This document shows positions 8,810 to 17,771 of a stretch of 64,000 nucleotides of DNA, piece after piece. The stretch is from an uncultured Bacteroidales bacterium. Its GTDB lineage: Bacteria > Bacteroidota > Bacteroidia > Bacteroidales > Muribaculaceae. Where the stretch lies: positions 38,435 through 102,434 of the forward strand of contig CAMGBT010000002.1 in the NCBI GenBank assembly GCA_946011725.1. Direction: 5' to 3'. Below the pieces are notes generated by a model. The model was not told the origin of the DNA and did not search any database. It saw only the letters and a program-made list of their open reading frames with translations. Each line of letters opens with the position of its first letter. Positions within the stretch are counted from its first letter, which is position 1. The translations under genes were made by a program, and so were the position numbers.

Positions 8810-8847
8810 GTTAAATTGTTGAGAGAGAGGTTAATAATTATGGGATG

Positions 8848-9306
8848 TTATGGGATGAATGCTGAGATGTCGTGATTATACGATTTGAGCTCGCGCACCA
8901 CCGATGAAGAGATGGCGGCGTGCTCCGGAAGAGATAGCAGCAGCACGGTGTCGATGCCGGCGATGCGACGGTTGACCTCGGCAATGTTGCGCTCGTACTC
9001 GAAGTCGGCCACGGAGCGCACGCCGCGCAGCAGGTGCGAGCAGCCAAGCCGTTGCGCCAAGTCCACGGTGAGTTCGCCTTGGTAGGCCACCACTTCCACG
9101 CGCTGCGGCGGGTATAGGCGGCGGATGGCGGCCACGCGCTCCTCGGCCGGAGTGGCGGAGGTTTTGGCGGCGTTGACGCCCACGGCCACCACCACCGTGT
9201 CGAACAGCGACAGTGCGCGCTCCACAATCGATGCGTGCCCGATGGTGAACGGGTCGAACGAGCCGGCAAACAGTGCGCGGCGCTGCGGGTTACAAGTCGG
9301 AGTCAT
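8848..9306 (-). CDS. coaD: Phosphopantetheine adenylyltransferase
   Basis: Catalyses the penultimate step of coenzyme A synthesis, joining 4'-phosphopantetheine and ATP to dephospho-CoA. The 152-residue length is typical. The nucleotidyltransferase signature is intact: [11 protein letters not shown] at residues 14-24 with the catalytic (T/H)xGH motif, and the C-terminal ISSSVVREL helix that contacts the substrate. The ATG at 9306 lies inside the end of parE (17-bp overlap), so the two are translationally linked. Confidence 0.96.
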   Translation of the reverse strand: MTPTCNPQRRALFAGSFDPFTIGHASIVERALSLFDTVVVAVGVNAAKTSATPAEERVAAIRRLYPPQRVEVVAYQGELTVDLAQRLGCSHLLRGVRSVADFEYERNIAEVNRRIAGIDTVLLLSLPEHAAISSSVVRELKSYNHDISAFIP

Positions 9307-11218
9307 CTTCTATAACAAGGTTGTCGATGATAAAGTTCTGGCGCTCCATAGTGTTCTTGCCCATGTAGAATTCGAGCAAGGCATCCACGCCGTCCTCCTT
9401 GCGCATGGTCACGCGGTCCAAGCGCATGTCTTCGCCGATGAAATCGGCAAATTCCTCCGGCGAGATTTCGCCGAGGCCTTTGAATCGGGTGATTTCGGCG
9501 TTTTCGCCCAATCGGTCGATGGCGGCGAGGCGCTCCTCATCGTTATAACAATAATATGTGTCGGCCGGTTTGGGGCCGCGGCCGCTACGGCGCGCCGTCT
9601 TGCGATTGCGCACGCGGAACAGCGGCGTTTGCAGCACGTATAGGTGGCCTTTCTTAATCAAGTCGGGGAAGAATTCCAAGAAGAAGGTGATAAGCAGCAG
9701 GCGGATGTGCATGCCGTCGACATCGGCATCGGTGGCGATGATTACTTTGTTATATCGCAAGCCGTCGATGCCTTCTTCCAAGTTGAGCGCGGCTTGCAGT
9801 AGGTTGAACTCCTCATTCTCATAGAGCACGCGCTGCGATACGCCGTAGGTGTTGAGCGGCTTGCCGCGGAGCATGAACACGGCTTGGGTGTCGGCATCGC
9901 GCACCTTGGTGATGGAGCCGCCGGCCGAGTCGCCCTCGGTGAGGAATATCGACGAGGCTAACTTCTTTTCTTCGCTGCCGCGGGTGTCGCTCAGGTGCAC
10001 GTTGCAGTCGATAAGCTTGCGGTTGTGCAGGCTCACCTTCTTGGCCTTTTCGCGGGCGAGTTTCGACACGCCGGCCATGGCCTTGCGCTCGCGCTCGCTT
10101 TCCTGCACCTTGCGCAGGATGACGTCGGCCACGGCCAAGTCGCGGTGGAGGTAGTCGTCGAGCTCCTTCTTGACGAAGTCGCCGATGAACTTGGCCACGG
10201 TGGGGCCGTCCGGACCCATCTCGCGCGAGCCGAGCTTGGTTTTGGTTTGCGATTCAAACACCGGCTCCTCCACCTTGATGGCCACGGCGGCCACCATGCC
10301 GTTGCGGATGTCGGAGTACTCGAAGTTGCGGCCGAAGTAGTCCTTCAGCGTGCGCGACACCGCCTCCTTGAACGCGGCCAAGTGGGTGCCGCCCTGGGTG
10401 GTGTGCTGGCCGTTGACGAAGGAATAGTACTCCTCGCCGTATTGGTTGACGTGAGTGATTGCTATCTCGATGTCGTCGCCGCGCAGGTGGATAATGGGGT
10501 AGAGCGGCTCTTGGGTCAGGTTCTGGGTGAGTAAGTCGAGCAAGCCGTGGCGCGACACGTAGCGGTGGCCGTTGTACATCATCACCAAGCCGGTGTTGAG
10601 GAAGGTGTAGTTGCGCAGCAACGGCTCGATGAACTCGTCGCGGAAGGCGTAGTCGCGGAAGATGGTGCCGTCGGGGGTGAAGCGCACCAAGGTGCCGTTG
10701 GGCTCGTTGTCGGTGCAGGTGCAGATGTCGCTGTCGCTCACCAACTCGCCGCACGAGAAGCGGGCTTCGCGGTACTGGCCGTCGCGCACGGCGCGGATCA
10801 CAAACTCGGTGGACAGCGCGTTTACCGCCTTGATACCCACGCCGTTAAGGCCCACCGACTTCTTGAACGCTTTCGAATCGTACTTGCCGCCGGTGTTCAT
10901 TTTCGAAGCCACATCCACCACGCTGCCCAAGGGCACGCCGCGGCCATAGTCGCGCACGGTGACGCTGCCCTCGGCCACGTCCACAGTGATTTGGCGGCCG
11001 AATCCCATCATGTATTCGTCCACGGCATTATCCAGCACCTCCTTGAGCAACACGTAGATACCGTCGTCGCTGCCGGTGCCGTCGCCGAGTTTGCCGATGT
11101 ACATACCGGGGCGTCGGCGTATATGTTCTTTCCAGTCGAGGGTTCTGATGTCGTCCTCGCTGTAGTTAGCATCCGAAACGGGCGCTTCGGTATGCTCAAA
11201 ATCAAGTTCTTGCTCCAT
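9290..11218 (-). CDS. parE: DNA topoisomerase IV subunit B (ParE, GyrB family)
   Basis: ATPase subunit of the type II topoisomerase that decatenates daughter chromosomes. From the ATG at 11218 the protein has 642 residues. The GHKL ATPase domain shows [12 protein letters not shown] (32-42) and [11 protein letters not shown] (59-69) with the magnesium-binding Asn64; the TOPRIM domain shows [10 protein letters not shown] and [14 protein letters not shown]. The N-terminal [21 protein letters not shown] form and the compact length distinguish ParE from Bacteroidetes GyrB. An upstream in-frame extension exists but is ruled out because the -7 box at 11225-11232 falls in it; the leader is then only a few bases long. 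First gene of an operon with coaD, the protease and the glycosyltransferase. The partner parC is not in the window. Confidence 0.93.
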   Translation of the reverse strand: MEQELDFEHTEAPVSDANYSEDDIRTLDWKEHIRRRPGMYIGKLGDGTGSDDGIYVLLKEVLDNAVDEYMMGFGRQITVDVAEGSVTVRDYGRGVPLGSVVDVASKMNTGGKYDSKAFKKSVGLNGVGIKAVNALSTEFVIRAVRDGQYREARFSCGELVSDSDICTCTDNEPNGTLVRFTPDGTIFRDYAFRDEFIEPLLRNYTFLNTGLVMMYNGHRYVSRHGLLDLLTQNLTQEPLYPIIHLRGDDIEIAITHVNQYGEEYYSFVNGQHTTQGGTHLAAFKEAVSRTLKDYFGRNFEYSDIRNGMVAAVAIKVEEPVFESQTKTKLGSREMGPDGPTVAKFIGDFVKKELDDYLHRDLAVADVILRKVQESERERKAMAGVSKLAREKAKKVSLHNRKLIDCNVHLSDTRGSEEKKLASSIFLTEGDSAGGSITKVRDADTQAVFMLRGKPLNTYGVSQRVLYENEEFNLLQAALNLEEGIDGLRYNKVIIATDADVDGMHIRLLLITFFLEFFPDLIKKGHLYVLQTPLFRVRNRKTARRSGRGPKPADTYYCYNDEERLAAIDRLGENAEITRFKGLGEISPEEFADFIGEDMRLDRVTMRKEDGVDALLEFYMGKNTMERQNFIIDNLVIEDDSDL

Positions 11219-11224
11219 AACGTG

Positions 11225-11232
11225 CAAATTTA
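11225..11232 (-). promoter_or_regulatory. Likely -7 box for parE (near-leaderless)
   Basis: TAAATTTG on the minus strand ends 6 nt before the parE ATG (11218). No good TTTG box lies at the ideal distance, so the call rests on the -7 element. If it is used, the mRNA would begin within a few bases of the start codon. Confidence 0.5.
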
Positions 11233-11378
11233 CAAAAAAAAATCCACACCGCCGCAATTTTACCAAAAATTAATAAAAACGCGGCTCGCCACCCGCTTTC
11301 AGGGCAGCTAAAGCTGCTACGCCGGAGGCGAAAATAAGGGCCGGCAGTGTGGGCGGCGCGGAGCCTTTTTGCAGATGT

Positions 11379-11394
11379 GCCGAGCTTGCTCGGC
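11379..11394. repeat. Intergenic stem GCCGAG-CTTG-CTCGGC
   Basis: A 6-bp stem with a 4-base loop upstream of parE, within GC-rich non-coding DNA (11280-11420). Closely similar stems occur at 61679-61694 (CCGAGC/GCTCGG) and around 17585-17608, so this looks like a recurring intergenic word rather than a unique site. Confidence 0.45.
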
Positions 11395-11424
11395 CTGTCG
11401 GCAGGGTCTGATGATTCGTGGTAC

Positions 11425-11474
11425 ATTAATTGACAGAGAAGGCTCGCCGTGGCGAGCCTTCTCTGTCAATTAAT
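11425..11474 (-). terminator. Perfect 24-bp-arm hairpin after the POT transporter gene
   Basis: Arms 11425-11448 and 11451-11474 are exact reverse complements separated by only GT, making a 50-bp near-palindrome. It lies 14 nt after the stop of the minus-strand transporter gene and so probably terminates the rlmN-to-transporter operon and protects its 3' end. There is no long T-run. The centre GCCGTGGC is shared with the hairpin at 18446-18461. Confidence 0.75.
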
Positions 11475-11487
11475 TGAATGGCGATGG

Positions 11488-13011
11488 TTATGCGGTGACG
11501 CGTTCGAGCCACTTAACCATGCCGAACATTACGACCATGGAGATGAGGCAGACGGCCAGGAACACGGCCCAGGCTTGCCAGATGGGCCAGAAGGAGTACA
11601 TCAGCGGGCCAACCCACAGCATGAGGTTGCCGATGGCGGTGGCGCCAAGCCACAGGCCTTGGCAGAGGCCTTGCATGCTTTTGGGCGCTACTTTCGACAC
11701 GAACGACAGGCCGAGGGGCGAGATGAACAGTTCGGCTATGGTGAGGAAGAAGTAGATGACGAACATGATCCACCAGCCGCTCTTTAGTTGCTCGGCTACT
11801 GCGGGGGCTAACTTGGTAAATGCGTCGGCCGAGGGATAGTCCATTAAGTAGCTGTAGACCATCAGGAAGAGGTAGGTGAGGCCGGCGATACCCATGCCGA
11901 TGCCAATCTTGCGCGGGGTGGAGATTTCTTTGCCGCGACGGCTTAAAGCGCCGAAGATGAGCATGATGACGGGGGTGAAGATGATGACGAAAAGGGGGTT
12001 GACGGCTTGCCAGATTTCGGGGGCGATGGCGTCGCTTTTAACGAAGTCGCGAGCGAAGAGCGAGAGCGAGGTGCCGTTTTGGTGGAATGAGAACCAGAAG
12101 AAGATGGCGATGCCGAGCACGGCGAAGAGGGCGTACATGCGTTGCTTGATTTCTTTGGCCATGGCGCGCTTTTCTTCGGCGGTGTATGTCACAGCGGCAG
12201 CGGCTTCTTTCTTGGGCGGGTCGGGCAGACCTTTTTTGGAGATCATGAAGATGGCCAAGGAGATGAGCATTGCAGCCACGGAGGCGATGAAGGAGTAGTG
12301 GATGCCGGTGTTGAATGCATCGAGGTATTGGGTGCAGAAGTCGGCTTGGCTGCCGGCGAAGTCGGGTGCGACTTCGGCCATGAGCTGGGTGAATTTGGTG
12401 TAAGCTTCAGCGCCCATGGCTTGGCCTTTTTCGATGAATTGGTGGGCGAGTGCGGGGAGGTCGGCGTTGTATGTCATGCCTTTAGTGCCGAGCCACCAAG
12501 AGCGGAGCAAGGGGGCCACGAACGGCGCGATGAGGCCGCCGATGTTGATGAACACGTAGAAGATTTGGAAGCCGCTGTCGCGCTTGTCGGAGTACTTGGG
12601 GTTGTCGTAGAGCTGACCGACGATGGCTTGGAGGTTGCCTTTGAACAGGCCGTTACCGAAGGCAATCATGAACAGGGCGGCGCAGGTGACCACCAGCAGC
12701 CAGGTGCTGTTTTGCGGCGTGGCCAAGATGGGAATTGAGAGAATCACGTAGCCGGCGGCCATGATGATGAGGCCGGTTTGGATGGTGCCTTTGTAGTTGC
12801 CGGTGCGGTCGGCAATGAGGCCGCCCACCAAGCTGAGGATGTAGATGCCGGCATAGAAGAACGAGTAGATGAGCGCCGAAGATTCGTTGCTCAAACCGAA
12901 TTTGGAACACAGGAACAGAACCAATACGGCGTTCATGATGTAGTAGCCGAAGCGTTCGCCCATGTTGCTCAACGCTGCGGGAAGTAGTCCTTTAGGGTGT
13001 TGGGAAAACAT
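11488..13011 (-). CDS. Proton-coupled oligopeptide transporter (POT/PTR family)
   Basis: A 507-residue major facilitator with 12-14 predicted membrane segments that imports di- and tripeptides with protons. The N-terminal half carries the expected region RFGYYIMNAVLVLFL, an ExxERFxYY-like motif (here NMGERFGYYIM, residues 16-26), and GGLIADRTGNYKG (62-74), the POT motif between helices 2 and 3. The central soluble loop (about 280-305, KKGLPDPPKKEAAAAV) links the two halves. It is the last gene of the operon and is followed by a strong hairpin. In a saccharolytic/proteolytic gut anaerobe, peptide import fits the M28 peptidase in the same operon, but that link is inferred. Confidence 0.92.
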   Translation of the reverse strand: MFSQHPKGLLPAALSNMGERFGYYIMNAVLVLFLCSKFGLSNESSALIYSFFYAGIYILSLVGGLIADRTGNYKGTIQTGLIIMAAGYVILSIPILATPQNSTWLLVVTCAALFMIAFGNGLFKGNLQAIVGQLYDNPKYSDKRDSGFQIFYVFINIGGLIAPFVAPLLRSWWLGTKGMTYNADLPALAHQFIEKGQAMGAEAYTKFTQLMAEVAPDFAGSQADFCTQYLDAFNTGIHYSFIASVAAMLISLAIFMISKKGLPDPPKKEAAAAVTYTAEEKRAMAKEIKQRMYALFAVLGIAIFFWFSFHQNGTSLSLFARDFVKSDAIAPEIWQAVNPLFVIIFTPVIMLIFGALSRRGKEISTPRKIGIGMGIAGLTYLFLMVYSYLMDYPSADAFTKLAPAVAEQLKSGWWIMFVIYFFLTIAELFISPLGLSFVSKVAPKSMQGLCQGLWLGATAIGNLMLWVGPLMYSFWPIWQAWAVFLAVCLISMVVMFGMVKWLERVTA

Positions 13012-13041
13012 TTTGAAAGACGGTTTTAGGGGTTAGTATTA

Positions 13042-13470
13042 TTATTGTTGTTGTTTTGTTTTAAATGCGAGGGCGTAGAGGCGCATCTGCTTCACCATGG
13101 CCAGCAGGCCGTTGGAGCGGGTGGGGGAAAGGTGCTCGCTCAGGCCGATGGCGTCGATGAAATGGAGGTCGCAGGCCAGGATGTCGTCGGGCGTTTGGTC
13201 GTTGAGCACGGATATGAGCATGGAGATGATGCCTTTGACGATGATGGCATCGCTATCGGCCACATAGTGCAGGTGACCGCGCTCGTCGAGGGTGGCATCG
13301 AGCCACACGCGGCTTTGGCAACCTTCGATCAGGTGATCCGGGGTTTTGAGTCTCTCGTCGATGGGGGGCAGATCGTTGCCCAAGTCGATGATTTGTGCGT
13401 AGCGGTCGAGCCAGTCCTCAATTTCGGTGAACTCGTCGATTATTTCTTGTTGACGTTCGTTAATTGTCAT
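13042..13470 (-). CDS. sufE: SufE-family cysteine desulfuration protein
   Basis: Accepts persulfide sulfur from the cysteine desulfurase SufS and passes it to the Fe-S scaffold. The ATG at 13470 gives 142 residues. The acceptor cysteine is Cys51 in HLIEGCQSRVWL, the same position as in E. coli SufE, within the standard fold. A longer in-frame extension reaches 13521, but it would overlap the upstream peptidase gene and lacks family similarity, so 13470 is preferred. It starts 4 nt after the M28 peptidase stop. The other suf genes are not in the window, so this is a stand-alone copy. Confidence 0.92.
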   Translation of the reverse strand: MTINERQQEIIDEFTEIEDWLDRYAQIIDLGNDLPPIDERLKTPDHLIEGCQSRVWLDATLDERGHLHYVADSDAIIVKGIISMLISVLNDQTPDDILACDLHFIDAIGLSEHLSPTRSNGLLAMVKQMRLYALAFKTKQQQ

Positions 13471-13474
13471 AATA

Positions 13475-14476
13475 TCAGGGCTTTTCGTTGTATACAATGG
13501 TGAGGACCACGACGCCGGCATCGGTCATGGTCGCGGGGTCGAGGTTGGCGATATTATCGGAGAGGGTGTGCCAGGTGGCGGGGAAGGTGCCGGTGTCGGC
13601 GGCATTGTTCTCGATGATATTGCACACGGGAATGCCGCGACGGATCAGCGGCATGTGGTCGTCGGTGATGGCGTTGCCCTCGCTTTGGATGAAGCGGTTG
13701 TCCAAGCCGAGGCGCTTGGCCATGGCCCAGACTTTGGCGGTGACGGATTGTGCCAGGCGGCTCGATAGGTATTCGCGGTGGAAGCGGGCGTTGCGGCCGC
13801 CTACCATGTCGAGCAGGATGCCGAACCGGGGTCGGTTGGCGGTGGTGTACGGCATGTGGGCGGCGAAGTAGTCGGCGCCCAAGCACCATGTAGCTTCTTG
13901 ATTGTCAACCTGTTCCCAATCGGGTGCGCCGTAGTCTTCCACGTCGGTCAGCAGAATGTCCACGCCGATTTCCGGCGCTTTCAAGTTGAGCTGGCGGGCG
14001 ATTTCGAGCAGCACGGCCACACCGGATGCGCCGTCGTTGGCGCCGTCGATGGGCGTGTTGCGGCGCGCTTCGTCCGGCTCGCGGTCGGCCCACGGGCGGG
14101 TGTCGTAGTGGGCGAGAAGGATGACTCGCGCGGTGGTCGTGGGGTTGTACTGCGCCAGTATATTGCTGATTGGCAGCGTTTTACCATCCCATGCTACGGC
14201 CGAACCGCTCTGCACTATCACGGTGTCGGCTCCGAACGTGCGCAACTGTGCCACCAAGTAATCGCGGCAAGCGTCGTGCGCCGCTGAGCCGGGTGTGCGC
14301 GGGCCGAAAGCCACTTGCCGGCGGGCGTATTCCATGGCCGAGTCGGCGCAGAACGCGGCCGCTTCCATCTTGGCCGGCGCGGCTTCCGACGCGGCTTGTG
14401 CGCTGCCGCCCGAGCAGGAGCAGGCCATTGCCAAAGCTACCATCAGCGGGATAATATGTGTGAGTAAAGTGTTCAT
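13475..14476 (-). CDS. M28-family metallopeptidase (glutaminyl cyclase-like), probable lipoprotein
   Basis: A 333-residue exported protein. The N-terminus is a signal peptide ending in ALAMACSCSGG, so Cys19 or Cys21 is probably lipidated and the enzyme sits on an envelope membrane. The zinc ligands and catalytic residues of M28 are visible: His123 and Asp125 in LAHYDTRPWADRE, Asp148 in DGANDGASGVAVL, Glu180 in DVEDYG, and a late histidine in DDHMPLIRRG. This family includes aminopeptidases and glutaminyl-peptide cyclotransferases; the HYDTRPWA and DGANDGA forms resemble the cyclotransferase-like branch common in Bacteroidetes. Whether it cleaves or cyclises N-termini cannot be decided here. 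Its start overlaps the nucleotidyltransferase stop by 4 nt. Confidence 0.88.
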   Translation of the reverse strand: MNTLLTHIIPLMVALAMACSCSGGSAQAASEAAPAKMEAAAFCADSAMEYARRQVAFGPRTPGSAAHDACRDYLVAQLRTFGADTVIVQSGSAVAWDGKTLPISNILAQYNPTTTARVILLAHYDTRPWADREPDEARRNTPIDGANDGASGVAVLLEIARQLNLKAPEIGVDILLTDVEDYGAPDWEQVDNQEATWCLGADYFAAHMPYTTANRPRFGILLDMVGGRNARFHREYLSSRLAQSVTAKVWAMAKRLGLDNRFIQSEGNAITDDHMPLIRRGIPVCNIIENNAADTGTFPATWHTLSDNIANLDPATMTDAGVVVLTIVYNEKP

Positions 14477-15183
14477 TTTGAATTGATTAACTGTTTAGCT
14501 ACGACGATGTCGGCGGCGTGGTCCACATCGATTACCTTGCCCAAATCGTAGGCTTTGAGGCGCCAACCTTCGGCCACCAACTCGCGCTGGAAGCGGCGCA
14601 TGCGCGCCATCGAGGCGGCAATGCAGCGGTTGAGCACCGCGGCTGCGCCGGGGTTCGACAGGCCGTAGATGCCGGCGGAGATGAAGCGGTCGTGATCGGA
14701 CGATTCATCGCGGTACGCGGTGATAAAGTCCTGATTATCAACGTCGATGTAGAGCGGGCGCTCGTCGTCGATGAAGGTGGTGACGCCCATGTAGCCGTCG
14801 GCGGCGGTGTCGGCGGCGAACGCGAGGACGTAGCGGCTGAAGGCTTCGGGGTGGAAGATGGTGTCGACGGTGGTCATAACGAACTTGCCCTCAGGAAGTT
14901 GCCAGGCGAGCGCGTGGAAGCTGTGCATCGAACTGGGGGTGGATTGCACCACTAACCGCAGCTCGAACGGCAGCTCCGACGCCACGTGGCGCAGGTAGTC
15001 GGCCACCTCCGTCATCTGTTGGTTGACAATCACGGCCACCACTTGCGCGCCGCAGTCGGCGAAGATGTCGAGCAGACGGCGCACCATCGGCCGTCCGTCG
15101 ATGTCGACCAACGGCTTGGGCATGGCCACGCCTTCGCTTACCATGCGCGACCCTTCTCCGGCTGCTATGATGGCGAAATTCAT
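14473..15183 (-). CDS. Nucleotidyltransferase family protein (sugar-phosphate/MobA type)
   Basis: A 236-residue Rossmann-like nucleotidyltransferase. The N-terminal signature AAGEGSRM followed by PKPLVDIDGRPM (residues 7-34) binds the NTP and the lysine-activated phosphate, and TTVDTIFHP (about 104-112) supplies the metal-binding aspartate. It probably activates a sugar phosphate or a phosphorylated alditol or cofactor precursor. It overlaps both neighbours by 4 nt (pdxA upstream, M28 peptidase downstream), so translation is coupled. Substrate is unknown; the length is shorter than glucose-1-phosphate uridylyl- or thymidylyltransferases. Confidence 0.8.
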   Translation of the reverse strand: MNFAIIAAGEGSRMVSEGVAMPKPLVDIDGRPMVRRLLDIFADCGAQVVAVIVNQQMTEVADYLRHVASELPFELRLVVQSTPSSMHSFHALAWQLPEGKFVMTTVDTIFHPEAFSRYVLAFAADTAADGYMGVTTFIDDERPLYIDVDNQDFITAYRDESSDHDRFISAGIYGLSNPGAAAVLNRCIAASMARMRRFQRELVAEGWRLKAYDLGKVIDVDHAADIVVAKQLINSK

Positions 15184-16268
15184 TCTCCGGTGAGGTCTAA
15201 AACTACGTTATCAGCGCCTTTCTCGTAATACTGCTTGCGCAGGGGGTGGCGGAAGGCTTCGGCATAGTCGCGGCGGTTGCGGGCGATGTCGATGGCGGTG
15301 TAGATGGCTTCGCGCAAGGAGTCGGGCGAGGCTTCACCCTTGCCGGCGATGTCGTAGCCGGTGCCGTGGTCGGGCGAGGTGCGCACGAAGTTGAGGCCGG
15401 CGGTGAAGTTGACGCCGCGGTCCATCGACAGGGCTTTGAACGGAGCCAAGCCTTGGTCGTGGTACATGGCCAGCACGCCGTCGAAATGCTTGAATCGGCT
15501 CGAGCCGAAGAAGCCGTCGGCGGCATACGGGCCGAATGCTAACACCTTCTCCTCCTGCGCCTTAGCGATGGCCGGAATGATTACATCCTGCTCTTCCGAG
15601 CCGAGCAAACCACTGTCGCCGGCGTGCGGGTTGAGCGCCAACACCGCGATGCGCGGATTTTGCACGCTGAAGTCGGCACGCAGGGCGTGGTCAAACACTT
15701 TTAACTTCTCCACGATGGCGTCGATGGTGATTGCTTCCGGCACGTCCTTGATGGGCAGGTGGGTGGTTTGGAGCGCCACGCGCAGTTGGTCGCAGCACAT
15801 AATCATCAGCGCGCGCGATTGCGGTTCGCCGGCGGCTGCTTCGAGGTACTCGGTGTGGCCCGGGAAGTGGAACGTGTCGCTTTGGATGTTCTTTTTATTG
15901 ATGGGAGCGGTGACGAGCACGTCGATTTCGCCCTGCTTGAGGTCGGCCACGGCCTGCTCCAAGGCGATGAACGCGGCCTTGCCGGCTTCGGCGGAGGAGA
16001 TGCCCGGCTCGGGGCGCACGTCTTCGCCCACCACATTAATTATATTATTAGCGTCGGGACGCGCTTCGGCGGCCGAGCGGATTTGGGTGAACACCACGTT
16101 GGGCATTTGCAATATCTTGCGGTATGCGGCGGCAATCTTGGCGGAGCCGTACACGATGGGGGTGCACAATTCGAGCATACGATTGTCCTCAAGTACTTTG
16201 AGGATGACTTCGTAGCCGATGCCGTTGATGTCGCCTTGGGTGATACCCACTTTAAGTTTCTGATCCAT
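15180..16268 (-). CDS. pdxA: 4-hydroxythreonine-4-phosphate dehydrogenase
   Basis: Oxidises 4-phosphohydroxy-L-threonine with NAD in the DXP-dependent pathway to pyridoxal phosphate. The 362-residue protein begins KVGITQGDINGIGYEV and carries the metal-site histidines in PGHTEYLE and MYHDQGLAPFK, plus the family's TSPDHGTGYDIAGKG near the C-terminus. It starts 17 nt after rlmN and overlaps the downstream nucleotidyltransferase by 4 nt. No other pdx genes are nearby. Confidence 0.96.
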   Translation of the reverse strand: MDQKLKVGITQGDINGIGYEVILKVLEDNRMLELCTPIVYGSAKIAAAYRKILQMPNVVFTQIRSAAEARPDANNIINVVGEDVRPEPGISSAEAGKAAFIALEQAVADLKQGEIDVLVTAPINKKNIQSDTFHFPGHTEYLEAAAGEPQSRALMIMCCDQLRVALQTTHLPIKDVPEAITIDAIVEKLKVFDHALRADFSVQNPRIAVLALNPHAGDSGLLGSEEQDVIIPAIAKAQEEKVLAFGPYAADGFFGSSRFKHFDGVLAMYHDQGLAPFKALSMDRGVNFTAGLNFVRTSPDHGTGYDIAGKGEASPDSLREAIYTAIDIARNRRDYAEAFRHPLRKQYYEKGADNVVLDLTGE

Positions 16269-16285
16269 ATATAGTTATACGTATT

Positions 16286-17323
16286 TTACGATTGATTTTG
16301 TCTATTTTTGCCGGCCAACATGCCGCAGGCGGCGTCGATGTCCTCGCCGCGCGAGGCGCGGATGGTGGCGGTGACGCCGAGGGCGTTGAGGCGGTCGCGG
16401 AAGGCTTCCATAACTCGGGGCGAGGACGGTTTCATCTCGGCGTCTTCGATTACGTGGAAGCGGATGAGGTTGACCCGCGCCGAGGTGCCCTTGATCAGGT
16501 CGGCCAAGGCGTCGGCGTGGCGGTAGTCGTCGTTGACCGCGCGCCACATTATATATTCCACCGACAGGCGGCGCTGGTGGGCGAAGTCGTAGCCGCGGAG
16601 CAGTTCCATCACGCTGCGGACGGGCCAGGCACGTTCTACCGGCATAAGTTGCTCGCGCTCAGGCGCGTAAGGCGAGTGGACGCTGATGGCAATGTGCACC
16701 TTGGTTTGGTCCAAGAGGCGGCGCAAGCCTTCGATATTGCCGATGCTCGACACGGTGATGCGCTTCGGACTCCAAGCCAAGCCCCACGGCTCGGTGAGGA
16801 TTTCGATGGCTTTGAGCACGGCGTCGAGGTTGTCGGTGGGCTCGCCCATGCCCATAAACACCACGTTGGTGAGCTCTTCGGAGCGCGGCACCGACAGGAT
16901 TTGGTTGATGATCTGGGCGGCGGTGAGCTGGCCGTGGAAGCCTTGGCGACCGGTCATGCAGAACGAGCAGTTCATCTTGCATCCGGCTTGCGACGACACG
17001 CACAGGGTGGCGCGGTCGCCGTCGGGGATGAACACGGCTTCCACATCGCGCCGGGGCGCGCCGCGGAAGAGGTACTTGGCCGTGCCGTCTTTGCTCAACG
17101 CTTGGGTCAACGGCGCCTCGCGCCCCACGCAGTAAGCCTGCTTGAGGGCGGCGCGTGCCTTGAGCGACAGGTCGGTCATATCATCTATATCTGTTACGCG
17201 ACGGGCATATAGCCATGCGGCCATTTGCTTGGCGGCAAAAGGCTTCAAACCCACTTTGGTGCACACCGAGCGCAGCTCATCGAGGGTCATGCCAATCAGC
17301 GGTTGAAGGTCATTTGTTGTCAT
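16286..17323 (-). CDS. rlmN: Dual-specificity 23S rRNA/tRNA (adenine-C2)-methyltransferase RlmN
   Basis: Radical SAM enzyme methylating A2503 of 23S rRNA and A37 of some tRNAs. From the ATG at 17323 the protein has 345 residues. The iron-sulfur cluster motif is CKMNCSFC (Cys115, Cys119, Cys122), followed by MTGRQGF. The second essential cysteine, which forms the methyl-enzyme intermediate, is in DIDAACGML close to the C-terminus. The SAM-contacting FMGMGEPTDN is present. The in-frame extension to 17392 is rejected because it runs through the promoter-like -7 box TACTTTTG at 17347-17340. First gene of the six-gene operon ending at 11488. Confidence 0.96.
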   Translation of the reverse strand: MTTNDLQPLIGMTLDELRSVCTKVGLKPFAAKQMAAWLYARRVTDIDDMTDLSLKARAALKQAYCVGREAPLTQALSKDGTAKYLFRGAPRRDVEAVFIPDGDRATLCVSSQAGCKMNCSFCMTGRQGFHGQLTAAQIINQILSVPRSEELTNVVFMGMGEPTDNLDAVLKAIEILTEPWGLAWSPKRITVSSIGNIEGLRRLLDQTKVHIAISVHSPYAPEREQLMPVERAWPVRSVMELLRGYDFAHQRRLSVEYIMWRAVNDDYRHADALADLIKGTSARVNLIRFHVIEDAEMKPSSPRVMEAFRDRLNALGVTATIRASRGEDIDAACGMLAGKNRQNQS

Positions 17324-17339
17324 TGGCTGAAAGTTTCCA

Positions 17340-17347
17340 CAAAAGTA
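17340..17347 (-). promoter_or_regulatory. Likely -7 box of the rlmN operon
   Basis: TACTTTTG on the minus strand matches TAnnTTTG and would give a leader of about 12 nt. No clear TTTG box stands 20 nt upstream, so confidence is moderate. Confidence 0.45.
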
Positions 17348-17418
17348 GCAATAATTTCTCAAATAATCGCTACTTTTTTGGTTTTCTATCAAAAAAATTA
17401 AAAAAAATCTTCGAAAGG

Positions 17419-17449
17419 CTTGTTATGTCGCAAAAAATTCGTAACTTTG
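17419..17449 (+). promoter_or_regulatory. Promoter of tRNA-Leu
   Basis: -7 box TAACTTTG (17442-17449) with CTTG (17419-17422) 19 nt upstream, close to consensus; the mature tRNA begins 11 nt after the box. Confidence 0.7.
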
Positions 17450-17459
17450 CACCGCAAAC

Positions 17460-17541
17460 GCCCGGATGGCGGAATCGGTAGACGCGACGGTCTCAAACAC
17501 CGTTGGGGCGACCCATCCCGGTTCGAGCCCGGGTCCGGGTA
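17460..17541 (+). tRNA. tRNA-Leu (anticodon CAA)
   Basis: Class II tRNA of 82 nt. Acceptor stem GCCCGGA (17460-17466) pairs with TCCGGGT (17534-17540) with one G-U pair, discriminator A at 17541. The anticodon arm ACGGT-CTCAAAC-ACCGT places CAA in the loop, reading UUG codons. A long variable arm and a T arm with GGTTCGA follow. The 3' CCA is not encoded. It has its own promoter and is closed by a rho-independent terminator, so it is a one-gene transcript. Confidence 0.95.
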
Positions 17542-17542
17542 C

Positions 17543-17571
17543 AAAGCGAAGGAGCAATCCTTCGCTTTTTT
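17543..17571 (+). terminator. Rho-independent terminator of tRNA-Leu
   Basis: Stem AAAGCGAAGGA (17543-17553) pairs with TCCTTCGCTTT (17558-17568) around a GCAA tetraloop and runs into a T-stretch to 17571. Confidence 0.9.
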
Positions 17572-17625
17572 GGTATGCGGGCGGGCTCCTGCCCGAGCAG
17601 GAGCTCGGAGCAAGTGCAAAAAAGG

Positions 17626-17690
17626 CTGCGCGCGGCGGTTCGGCTTCCGCCTCACCACTGGACCCACGGCGCGGCGGCGCGGGTGATTGG
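17626..17690. repeat. Copy 2 of the dispersed intergenic element, minus orientation
   Basis: Read on the minus strand, this region carries CCCGCGCC, then GTGGGT, then GTGG, then the core GAGGCGGAAGCCGA (17653-17640) and a GC-rich tail. The same order of words with the same spacing occurs at about 40948-41010, so the similarity extends well beyond the core. Confidence 0.65.
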
Positions 17691-17739
17691 GGATTTATTG
17701 TGTGGGAAGTGTTAAAAATTGCTCGTTTTTGCGATTTTT

Positions 17740-17771
17740 TTTGGTCGGAACGGCTTTTTTATGTAACTTTG
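17740..17771 (+). promoter_or_regulatory. Promoter of the ECF-like sigma factor gene
   Basis: TTTG (17740-17743) and TAACTTTG (17764-17771) separated by 20 nt: a full match. Predicted leader is about 70 nt before the ATG at 17850. Confidence 0.8.

Noticed and set aside
17460-17541. tRNA-Leu as attachment site of an integrated element
   Set aside because: There is no integrase, no duplicated 3' end of the tRNA and no foreign gene block next to it.
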